A DNA stretch of 50,627 nucleotides, from the NCBI GenBank assembly GCA_964415365.1, contig CAYPYW010000013.1, positions 1 through 50,627 on the forward strand. Reading direction: 5' to 3'. The notes below the pieces were generated by a model. The model was not told the DNA's origin. It ran no database searches and saw nothing but the letters and a program-made list of their open reading frames with translations. This stretch comes from Hydromicrobium sp964415365 (GTDB taxonomy: Bacteria > Actinomycetota > Humimicrobiia > Humimicrobiales > Humimicrobiaceae). Positions 41,545-48,940 of the stretch are shown piece by piece. The position numbers and the translations under genes were made by a program. The stretch's first letter is position 1. Every line of letters starts with the position of its first letter.

Positions 41545-42804
41545 TTATCTCCTGTACTCTCTCAACACCTCTACCATACTGATTATATTTTCAATTGGCG
41601 TTTTTGCCTGGATGTTATGGATAGAGCTAAACACAAATCCTCCATCCCTATCAAATATCTTTATTCTTTCCTTCACTTCCTTCTTCACTTCTTCTTTTGT
41701 ACCAAATGGCAAAGTTTTTTGAGTATCTATCCCACCACCCCAGAATACTATGCTCTTACTATACTTCTTCTTAAGGGTAGCTGGATCCATATCCTGCGCT
41801 GAACATTGTACTGGGTTCAATATATCAAAACCTGCGTCAATAAACTCACTAATAAGTGGTTCAACTGAACCACAGGTATGAGTAAATGTCTTCCACTTAG
41901 TATTCTTGTGTACCCAGCTATTTACCTCCTTATGAAATGGCTTGTATAACTCCATATAAGTCTCATTAGATATAAATGGGCCCCTTTGAGTTCCAAAATC
42001 AGTAGTGTTAATAATCACAACACTTACCTTATTTAATACCGCCTGATAAATTTTCTCCAGATTTTTAATAGCAATATCACACTGTCTATTAAAAACTTCA
42101 TATACATAATCTTTTCTTGTGGCAATTGATATATACCATTCCTGTATATCTCTTATACCCTTCGGATATTTTAGAGAGGGCGCGGGTACCAGTGCAACAT
42201 CACCAAAACTTGTACCACCGAAATTAGCTACAATAGCAAAATTCGTATTGGTATATAAATAATCTACCTCCTTTTTAAAATATTCTAACTCTTCACCACT
42301 AATAAGACTGAATTCTTCCAGGTTGTCTTCTACATCCAAATTATCATCACTAATTGGGGGTTGGCGCATTATTGCATCAAAATAATATCCACCTTTCGGC
42401 ATGCGCACGCTTGGTGGAACAGGTGTATCACCCTGGGGATACTGGAAGATACTACCATCTTCTTCTACTTTCGTATTAAACAGATTCGGTACCAGAACAA
42501 GTGTTCCATCGAATAGTTTCCATTCTTTCCAGTCACCACTTTCAAAGCCAAATAAATTATTTTTACTCCCAAGCGCCGCGCAGTCTACACCAATTACTTC
42601 TTTTAAGTCATCAGCTATCTCTCCAAGCATTTGATATGGTTCAACTACTTTTACTGGAGGATCATTGGATAAACCATAATAATCTCTTAACTTTGATACA
42701 ACACTTGCCGATATTCCTGTTACTGAAGTTGCTCCAAAATCAACAGGAAGCCTGTCCGTTTCTTTGTGGCTTAAAGCTAATTGAACTCTCTCCCTCGAAT
42801 TCAT
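41545..42804 (-). CDS. UroD-family (MtaA/CmuA-type) methyltransferase-like protein, first copy
   Basis: This 419-residue protein is a larger UroD-superfamily member. It begins NSRERVQLALSHKETDRLPVDFG, contains TDFGTQRGPFISNETY near 268-283 and has His309-x-Cys311 in THTCGSVEP, the zinc pair of corrinoid methyltransferases. The C-terminal position of the third ligand reads VFSSIHNIQAKTP, with His where methyltransferases usually have Cys. It is only distantly similar to the second copy and is not a tandem duplicate. It is first in the unit after the promoter and operator at 42870-42922. GGGGAAG precedes its ATG. Substrate unknown; association with sugar genes suggests a methylated sugar or glycoside. 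Confidence 0.85.
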   Translation of the reverse strand: MNSRERVQLALSHKETDRLPVDFGATSVTGISASVVSKLRDYYGLSNDPPVKVVEPYQMLGEIADDLKEVIGVDCAALGSKNNLFGFESGDWKEWKLFDGTLVLVPNLFNTKVEEDGSIFQYPQGDTPVPPSVRMPKGGYYFDAIMRQPPISDDNLDVEDNLEEFSLISGEELEYFKKEVDYLYTNTNFAIVANFGGTSFGDVALVPAPSLKYPKGIRDIQEWYISIATRKDYVYEVFNRQCDIAIKNLEKIYQAVLNKVSVVIINTTDFGTQRGPFISNETYMELYKPFHKEVNSWVHKNTKWKTFTHTCGSVEPLISEFIDAGFDILNPVQCSAQDMDPATLKKKYSKSIVFWGGGIDTQKTLPFGTKEEVKKEVKERIKIFDRDGGFVFSSIHNIQAKTPIENIISMVEVLREYRR

Positions 42805-42869
42805 ATAAACTTCCCCTGGTCATATTCGCTTATCAAATTGTATATCAAACAATACATATTTATCTTGCT

Positions 42870-42889
42870 AAGCGCTTGCGCAAGCACTT
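42870..42889. promoter_or_regulatory. LacI-type operator 2 (methyltransferase unit)
   Basis: AAGCGCTTGCGCAAGCACTT, a palindrome almost identical to operator 1, in the same position relative to its promoter. This links the methyltransferase unit and the sugar-uptake unit into one regulon. Confidence 0.88.
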
Positions 42890-42893
42890 AGTT

Positions 42894-42922
42894 ATAATAT
42901 AAAAAAGCACCAAGTATGTCAA
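42894..42922 (-). promoter_or_regulatory. Strong promoter of the methyltransferase unit
   Basis: On the minus strand TTGACA (42917-42922) and TATTAT (42894-42899) have a 17-bp spacer. The leader to the ATG at 42804 is about 80 bases. Confidence 0.85.
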
Positions 42923-43049
42923 TCATTCGAATTGTTTAACTATTGAAATTTGTCTATAAAACCTAATGCAAAATATATACCAGAAAGATTAATTAGTTAA
43001 AGAATCCTATAGGGAACCCCCGAATAACCTAAACAAATTATTTGATCAA

Positions 43050-44057
43050 TTAACTCTTACTTCTAATGGAAGTACTTTCCCTTATAATAAGTTTTGTTTC
43101 AAAAATACAGGTTTGTTTAGGTAACTTTTTATTCCTGATCCTGTTAAGAAGTAACTCCATTGCAGTTTTACCTATTCTATACCTTTCTAACTCTATAGTA
43201 GTCAATGCAGGCGAAATTATTTCAGTTAATGCTATATTGTCTAGGCCAATAACAGATATATCATCAGGAACTTTAATACCACTAGCTTGAAAAGCCTTCA
43301 TTACCCCCACAGCAGTAAGATCATTTGAACAAACAACCGCTGTGGGGAGTGTTTTTTCTTCTAATATCTTTTGAACAGCTCTGTAACCACCTTCCATCTT
43401 GTGATCGCCCTCTAAGATCTTATGATTCAAATTATTGTCCCTGTATTTTCCTATAACATCTATGAAATTCCTGATTCTTATTTTTGCTGTTTCAAGTGTT
43501 TTTGGACCACTTATAAAATAAATATTTTTATGTTTAAGAGAGACCAAATGAGCTATGGCCTCTGCTATACCAACTTTGTAATCGAAATACAGGCTATCTA
43601 CACCTATATTTTTTTTACCCCAATCAACCAGTACAAAATTTATGTCTGTATCCATAAGCTGGTTTATCACAGAACTGTCCACTTGGCTAGAAGCAACAAT
43701 TATGCCATCTATTTTTCTTTTAATTAAAGCCCCTATTGATCTTAAACCCTTTTCAATATCATAATCAGTGTTACACAAAAATACATTATAATCATTCTTT
43801 ACAGCTAATTCCTCTACCCCCTGAACAAGCTCCGGATAAAATGGATTTCTAATGTCGGAAATAACCAGCCCAATAGTATGCGTTTTCCCAGTGGCAAGAC
43901 TCCTTGCAAGTAGATTTGGTTGATATTTTAATTTTTTCATTACCTCAAGTACTCTTTTTTTTGTTTCAGGCATGACAAACCTTGTCTCATTGATTACATG
44001 TGAGACTGTGGTCGGAGATACCTTTGCCAGTTTTGCTATGTCATTATAATTAACCAT
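43050..44057 (-). CDS. LacI family transcriptional regulator of the sugar locus
   Basis: This 335-residue protein has the LacI helix-turn-helix at 3-25 (YNDIAKLAKVSPTTVSHVIN), the hinge helix around PNLLARSLATGK (52-63), and a ribose-binding-protein-type effector domain beginning TIGLVISDIRNPFYPELVQG. It is expected to bind the palindrome seen at 39139, 42870 and, in degenerate form, upstream of its own gene at 44099, and to release it when a sugar binds. AGGGG precedes the ATG. The effector is unknown; a galactose derivative is likely from the genes controlled. Confidence 0.94.
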   Translation of the reverse strand: MVNYNDIAKLAKVSPTTVSHVINETRFVMPETKKRVLEVMKKLKYQPNLLARSLATGKTHTIGLVISDIRNPFYPELVQGVEELAVKNDYNVFLCNTDYDIEKGLRSIGALIKRKIDGIIVASSQVDSSVINQLMDTDINFVLVDWGKKNIGVDSLYFDYKVGIAEAIAHLVSLKHKNIYFISGPKTLETAKIRIRNFIDVIGKYRDNNLNHKILEGDHKMEGGYRAVQKILEEKTLPTAVVCSNDLTAVGVMKAFQASGIKVPDDISVIGLDNIALTEIISPALTTIELERYRIGKTAMELLLNRIRNKKLPKQTCIFETKLIIRESTSIRSKS

Positions 44058-44098
44058 TACAAACCCCTATAAAATATGTAAACATTGTGAAATCATGA

Positions 44099-44118
44099 AA
44101 GCGCTTGCGCGATATCTA
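44099..44118. promoter_or_regulatory. Degenerate operator upstream of lacI (autoregulation candidate)
   Basis: AAGCGCTTGCGCGATATCTA keeps the left half and centre of the palindrome but the right half has diverged. It lies about 40 bp before the lacI ATG. TAGAAT on the minus strand just beyond it is a possible -10. Weak autoregulation, or control of the divergent fucI gene, is possible. Confidence 0.6.
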
Positions 44119-44552
44119 TTCTACCATAACCACGTTTAGAAAAAAATATATTTTACATACACAAACATAAATTTTTAAGTTATTAAATATAAGCCCCACC
44201 TGACCGAAAGATAAAATATGCTCAAAATAAAGCATACCGGAAATTTGTATTTCTATAATAGGAAAATTACCTTATAATTATACGGGAAATTATAACTTAT
44301 CTAATATCTTTTAAACATAAGTTTAATAAATAGTTAATATAAATTAATTTACAGAATATAACTTATTCTAACATTATTGTAATCGTCTACAATCTAATTA
44401 AAAAGGCTACCAATAACAAAACATGAATTGAATTAGATTTTGGAACAGGATCGAAAGTTTTTTTACTTATAGCGAATTGACTCAAAAGAATGCTTGGAAA
44501 AGAGGTTAAAAAAGCTCCCGGGCATTAATTTTTAACTGAAAGGAAGTCAGTA
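44119..44552. other. Divergent intergenic region before fucI, about 430 bp
   Basis: Very AT-rich with no gene that I can see. It must hold the fucI promoter, but no good -35/-10 pair stands out. CTAAC and GTAAT at 44368-44383 have the same 11-bp spacing as the repeats before amtB and glnA, but the match is weak. GAAAGGAAG before 44553 is the fucI ribosome-binding site. Confidence 0.4.
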
Positions 44553-46334
44553 ATGAAAAACAGCTTATTACAAAGCTACCCTAAGATCGGCATTAGACCA
44601 GTAATTGATGGGCGTATGGGGGGAATAAGAGAATCTCTTGAAAAACAAACAATGGGAATGGCCATGTCTGCTTCAAAACTAATCTCAAAAAGACTCAAAT
44701 ATCCTGACGGCAAATCAGTAGAATGTGTGACCTCCGATACCACCATAGGTGGTGTTCATGAAGCAACAGCAGCGGATGAGAAATTTGCGAGAGAAGGAGT
44801 AGGAGTTACTCTTACTGTTACTCCTTGTTGGTGCTACGGATCAGAGACCATGGATATGGACCTCCTCCGGCCAAAAGCTATATGGGGGTTTAATGGCACA
44901 GAGAGACCAGGTGCAGTATATCTGGCAGCAGTTCTTGCTGCTCATAACCAAAAAGGACTTCCCGCTTTTGGAATTTATGGCAGAGATGTTCAGGATTCTG
45001 GTGACAACTCTATACCGGAGGATGTAAAGGATAAACTCCTTTCCTTTGTAAGATCTGCCCTTGCAGCTTCCATAATAAAAGGAAAATCATATCTATCTAT
45101 TGGCAACGTATCTATGGGAATTGCTGGCTCTATCGTAGATCCGGATTTTTTTGAGGATTATCTGGGAATGAGATGTGAATATGTGGATATGACTGAATTA
45201 ATAAGACGGACAGAGAGGAAAATCTATGATCAGAACGAATACGAAAAAGCTCTGTTATGGGTAAAAAGTAACCTAAAAGAAGGAACTGACATAAATCCTA
45301 AAAACCTTCAAAAATCAAGAAAAGAACTGGATAAAGACTGGGAATTTTGTGTAAAGATGACACTGATCTGCAGAGATCTAATGATAGGAAACCCCAGGTT
45401 GGCCAAACTTGGATACTACGAGGAATCCCTGGGTCACAACGCCATAGCAGCAGGTTTCCAGGGTCAGAGACAATGGACTGATCACTTCCCCAGTGGAGAT
45501 TTTACCGAAACAATATTAAATAGCTCCTTTGATTGGAACGGGTTAAGAACTCCTTATATATTTGCCACAGAAAATGACTGTCTGAACGGAGTATCTATGC
45601 TTATGGGATATCTTCTTACAAATACTGCACAAATATTTTCTGATGTCAGAACTTACTGGAGCCCAGATGCGGTAGCCAGGGTTACTGGACAAAAACTTGA
45701 AGGTGCCACTGAAAACGGAATAATACATCTTATAAATTCAGGTTCTACAGCTCTTGATGGTACTGGCGAGGAAGAAGTCAGTGGAAAACCGGCAATTAAA
45801 CCTTTCTGGGAAATAACTGAGTCTGAAGTTAAAAAATGTATAGATGCTACCCTATTCAGGCCAGCTGATCTAAGTTATTTTAGAGGAGGAGGTTTTTCAA
45901 CCGATTCAACTACCCGAGCCGGAATGCCAGTTACGATGTCCAGGATTAATCTAATTAAGGGACTGGGACCGGTAATGCAAATTGCTGAAGGATATACCGT
46001 AGAACTGCCTCCGGAGATTCATGAAATACTGGACAGACGAACCAATCCTACGTGGCCTACCACCTGGTTCGCTCCAAAACTTACAGGCAGAGGAGCATTT
46101 ACTGATGTATATTCAGTTATGAGCAATTGGGGTGCTAACCATGCAGCAGTAAGTTATGGACATATTGGGGACAGGCTTATTACTTCAGCATCAATCCTCA
46201 GAATACCGGTATGTATGCATAATGTTGATCAAAACAGGATATTCAGGCCCAGTGCATGGGGTACTTTTGGTACATCAGATCTGGAAGGAGCAGATTACAG
46301 GGCATGCAGGAACTACGGCCCTTTATATAGATGA
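44553..46334 (+). CDS. fucI: L-fucose isomerase
   Basis: This 593-residue protein is full length for FucI. GFQGQRQWTDHFPSGD, LNSSFDWNGLRTPYIFATEN and ADVRTYW-type SDVRTYWSPDAVARVTGQ match the family closely. The acidic residues of the metal site (Glu in TETIL, Asp in TENDCLNG) and the C-terminal His in NWGANHAAVSYGHIG are in place. The enzyme interconverts L-fucose and L-fuculose and also acts on D-arabinose, using manganese. No fucK or fucA follows. It is divergent from the LacI gene of the galactose-type locus, so it may belong to that sugar programme, with the substrate a fucose or galactose derivative. A regulator gene follows after 21 bp. Confidence 0.96.
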   Translation: MKNSLLQSYPKIGIRPVIDGRMGGIRESLEKQTMGMAMSASKLISKRLKYPDGKSVECVTSDTTIGGVHEATAADEKFAREGVGVTLTVTPCWCYGSETMDMDLLRPKAIWGFNGTERPGAVYLAAVLAAHNQKGLPAFGIYGRDVQDSGDNSIPEDVKDKLLSFVRSALAASIIKGKSYLSIGNVSMGIAGSIVDPDFFEDYLGMRCEYVDMTELIRRTERKIYDQNEYEKALLWVKSNLKEGTDINPKNLQKSRKELDKDWEFCVKMTLICRDLMIGNPRLAKLGYYEESLGHNAIAAGFQGQRQWTDHFPSGDFTETILNSSFDWNGLRTPYIFATENDCLNGVSMLMGYLLTNTAQIFSDVRTYWSPDAVARVTGQKLEGATENGIIHLINSGSTALDGTGEEEVSGKPAIKPFWEITESEVKKCIDATLFRPADLSYFRGGGFSTDSTTRAGMPVTMSRINLIKGLGPVMQIAEGYTVELPPEIHEILDRRTNPTWPTTWFAPKLTGRGAFTDVYSVMSNWGANHAAVSYGHIGDRLITSASILRIPVCMHNVDQNRIFRPSAWGTFGTSDLEGADYRACRNYGPLYR

Positions 46335-46355
46335 AACTTTTCTGTACATGGAAAT

Positions 46356-47030
46356 ATGAAAAAAATATGGTTATATTCTAAAAACAAAGAAAATATAGAC
46401 AGAATAATTAATATTCTGGATGGTAAAGAATTTACCATGCAAATAGAAAAGGAAGTCAACAATCTTCCTATTCAACCTGAAAATATCCATGCAATCATTC
46501 TTGATATTACTTCTAAAAGTGAGGGTGACGATATTCATTTTAAAAATATCACCAAAGCTTGCGATGAGTATAATATAAACAAATTTTTAATACTAAACCC
46601 TGACCAAACCAATTTTCTATTTGAAAGTGAAACTAAATTTGACGACTTCGTTTTTAACACCCGGCTTGAAGAAGAGCTCTTTTTAAGAATAAAAGCAGTC
46701 CTTTTAAAAAAGGACCTTTTCCCTCCAAAGAACAGTATTGTGGTAGATAGGCTGGTATTAAACCTGGACAAGTACGAACTATCCATCGACGAGAAACTTA
46801 TAGAACTCACCTTCAAGGAATTTGAACTATTAAAAATTCTTCTCCAGAATCAGAATAAAGTTTTCACCAGAAATAAGCTTTTATCTACCGTATGGGAGTA
46901 CGACTTCTATGGGGGTAGCAGAACCGTCGATGTGCATATGAGAAGACTGCGCTCTAAAATTCCCCCACCATACGATCTAATGCTAAAAACTGTCAGAAAT
47001 GTTGGCTATATGTTTTCTCCTCAAATTTAG
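46356..47030 (+). CDS. Atypical OmpR-family regulator (GlnR-like)
   Basis: This 224-residue protein has an N-terminal receiver-like domain (about 1-115) and an OmpR/PhoB winged helix (about 125-224, LTFKEFELLKILLQNQNKVF, then GGSRTVDVHMRRLRSKI). The receiver keeps Asp50 (HAIILDI) but lacks the acidic pair near residue 9 (YSKNKEN) and the conserved lysine (VFNTRLEEE), so phosphorylation is doubtful. There is no histidine kinase gene. Actinobacterial GlnR, an orphan OmpR-type nitrogen regulator, has the same features. Its position directly before amtB-glnK-glnA supports that role. It follows fucI by 21 bp and may be cotranscribed with it. Confidence 0.8.
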   Translation: MKKIWLYSKNKENIDRIINILDGKEFTMQIEKEVNNLPIQPENIHAIILDITSKSEGDDIHFKNITKACDEYNINKFLILNPDQTNFLFESETKFDDFVFNTRLEEELFLRIKAVLLKKDLFPPKNSIVVDRLVLNLDKYELSIDEKLIELTFKEFELLKILLQNQNKVFTRNKLLSTVWEYDFYGGSRTVDVHMRRLRSKIPPPYDLMLKTVRNVGYMFSPQI

Positions 47031-47075
47031 TTTTCGGAAGTCTTAGTCTATCGAAACATAGACCCAAAAAAATAT

Positions 47076-47113
47076 TTAACGTACTTTTAACAGAGATGTA
47101 ACCTGCCGGTAAA
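47076..47113 (+). promoter_or_regulatory. Four phased direct repeats upstream of amtB (regulator-binding candidate)
   Basis: TTAAC (47076-47080), TTAAC (47087-47091), GTAAC (47098-47102) and GTAAA (47109-47113) follow each other with exactly 6 bp between, an 11-bp period. OmpR/PhoB-type proteins bind such tandem direct repeats, and the GlnR consensus also has two 5-bp half-sites 6 bp apart. TAAAAT at 47124-47129 is a possible -10. Confidence 0.6.
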
Positions 47114-47162
47114 GTTCAAAGAGTAAAATACCATCCATTATAAAAAAACTAAAGGGGGAAAA

Positions 47163-48425
47163 ATGGATAACGTGGTGATTAATCTGGATACCGTGTGGGT
47201 ATTGATTACCGCATTTCTGGTATTCTTCATGCAGGCCGGATTCGCTATGGTAGAAACCGGCTTCACAAGAGCCAAAAATTCCGTAAACATTCTTATGAAA
47301 AATATAATTGATTTTTGCGCCGGAAGTGTCTTATTCTTTCTTATTGGCTTTGGACTAATGTTCGGTAAGGACGCGGGGGGCTTTATCGGAACCAATAGTT
47401 TTGTTGTCTCAATAATTGGGCAGTCAGATACTTCAAACTTTGCTTTCTGGATATTCCAGACTGTATTTGCAGCCACAGCAGCCACTATTGTTTCCGGAGC
47501 AGTTTCAGAAAGGATTAAATTTAAAAACTATTTAATTTATTCCGTATTTATATCCGCTCTAATATATCCGATAGTAGGTCACTGGATCTGGGGAGGTGGC
47601 TGGCTGGCAAATATGGGCATGATTGATTTTGCAGGCTCAACTGTAGTTCATTCAGTAGGTGGATGGGCTGGTCTCGCTGGTGCTATTATGCTGGGTCCAA
47701 GGCTTGGTAAGTATAATAAGGATGGAAGCTCAAATGCCATAACTGGCCATAATATTCCACTGGCTGCACTTGGAGTATTTATTTTATGGTTTGGCTGGTA
47801 TGGTTTCAATCCTGGCAGTACTCTTTCTGCAAGTAGTCCGGCCATATCTACTGTAGCTGTCACAACCACTCTTGCTGCTGCAACAGGAGCACTGGCAGCT
47901 ATGTTTTTCACCTGGGCAAGACACAAGAAACCGGATGCTTCCATGACCTTAAACGGTGCACTGGCCGGGTTAGTGGGTATTACTGCCGGATGTGCAGTTG
48001 TCTCACCATATAGTGCTATGATCATCGGTGCATTATGTGGAATAATTGTATGTATATCAGTGGAACTACTTGATAAAAAATTAAAAATTGATGATCCCGT
48101 AGGAGCGGTATCTGTTCATGGTACATGTGGTTTTTTTGGAACTTTGTTCGTGGGTCTCTTTGCGCAATCAAAATATGCGAGCCTTGCTGGTTTTGAAGGT
48201 GTAAACGGATTGTTTTTTGGGGGTGGAGGAAAACTACTACTCACCCAGTTTACAGGCGCTATCAGTGTATTTGCATGGACTTTCGGGACAATGCTCCTCC
48301 TGTTCTTTTTGATTAAGAAAACGATAGGACTAAGGGTATCTAGGGAAACTGAACTCAAAGGGCTTGATATTGGTGAACATGGTATGGAAGCATACAACGG
48401 ATTCCAGATATTCCAGAATGATTAA
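47163..48425 (+). CDS. amtB: Ammonium transporter
   Basis: This 420-residue protein has about eleven membrane helices and no signal peptide, like most Gram-positive Amt proteins. FFMQAGFAMVETGFTRAKN near the start, GGGWLANMGMIDFAGSTVVH (with the first pore His) and VHGTCGFFGTLFVGLF (second pore His) are the conserved channel blocks. It takes up ammonium or ammonia under nitrogen limitation and is normally blocked by PII. AAAGGGGG lies before its ATG. glnK follows after 37 bp, so a single amtB-glnK message is expected. Confidence 0.97.
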   Translation: MDNVVINLDTVWVLITAFLVFFMQAGFAMVETGFTRAKNSVNILMKNIIDFCAGSVLFFLIGFGLMFGKDAGGFIGTNSFVVSIIGQSDTSNFAFWIFQTVFAATAATIVSGAVSERIKFKNYLIYSVFISALIYPIVGHWIWGGGWLANMGMIDFAGSTVVHSVGGWAGLAGAIMLGPRLGKYNKDGSSNAITGHNIPLAALGVFILWFGWYGFNPGSTLSASSPAISTVAVTTTLAAATGALAAMFFTWARHKKPDASMTLNGALAGLVGITAGCAVVSPYSAMIIGALCGIIVCISVELLDKKLKIDDPVGAVSVHGTCGFFGTLFVGLFAQSKYASLAGFEGVNGLFFGGGGKLLLTQFTGAISVFAWTFGTMLLLFFLIKKTIGLRVSRETELKGLDIGEHGMEAYNGFQIFQND

Positions 48426-48462
48426 AAGAATTACAAATTCTCATATGAGGGAGGGATAAAAA

Positions 48463-48804
48463 ATGAAATTAATTATTGCAATGATACAACCACACAAATT
48501 ACCTGACGTGAAAAAAGAATTATTCGATAATGAAATATATAAGATGACCATAACCAATGTACTTGGTTGCGGTCAACAAAAGGGTTATACCGAAACATAC
48601 CGGGGTGTAATACATGAGGTGAATTTACTAAAAAAAATAAGATTGGAAATAGCAGTAAATGAAGATTTTGTAGAACCTACTATCGAAGCAATAAAGAAAG
48701 GAGCACATACGGGAAACATTGGTGACGGTAAAATATTTGTCCTCGATTTACCCAGATGTATAAGAATCCGAACCGGAGAGGAAGGGGGGAAAGCCATAGG
48801 TTAA
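48463..48804 (+). CDS. glnK: PII nitrogen regulatory protein
   Basis: This 113-residue protein is a complete PII. MKLIIAMIQPHKLPDVKKEL opens it, the T-loop runs GQQKGYTETYRGVIHEV (37-53), and GKIFVLDLPRCIRIRTGEEG is the closing ATP/2-oxoglutarate-binding block. In place of Tyr51, which is uridylylated in proteobacteria and adenylylated in actinobacteria, position 51 is His; the nearest tyrosine is Tyr46. Regulation by ADP/ATP and 2-oxoglutarate binding alone is therefore likely. It controls AmtB directly and probably other nitrogen enzymes. GGAGGGA is its ribosome-binding site. Confidence 0.97.
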   Translation: MKLIIAMIQPHKLPDVKKELFDNEIYKMTITNVLGCGQQKGYTETYRGVIHEVNLLKKIRLEIAVNEDFVEPTIEAIKKGAHTGNIGDGKIFVLDLPRCIRIRTGEEGGKAIG

Positions 48805-48817
48805 AATTTGGCAAAAT

Positions 48818-48870
48818 TTAACATATATTTAACATAAGCTGCATGAATTTTACCAAAATTAGGATATAAT
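48818..48870 (+). promoter_or_regulatory. Phased TTAAC direct repeats and -10 of glnA
   Basis: TTAAC occurs at 48818-48822 and 48829-48833, again an 11-bp period, and TATAAT at 48865-48870 is a perfect -10. No TTGACA-like -35 lies 17 bp before it, which suits an activator-dependent promoter. The same repeat unit stands before amtB. Confidence 0.6.
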
Positions 48871-48940
48871 ACTAAAGAACTTTAATAAATCTCACAAATA
48901 AAATTAGATTATTTACTAAAATACCAAAGGGAGTGATTCT

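Noticed and set aside
39317..42804. Reading the two UroD-type genes as true uroporphyrinogen decarboxylases of haem synthesis
   Set aside because: HxC zinc pairs, sugar-gene context and absence of other haem genes fit the methyltransferase branch better.
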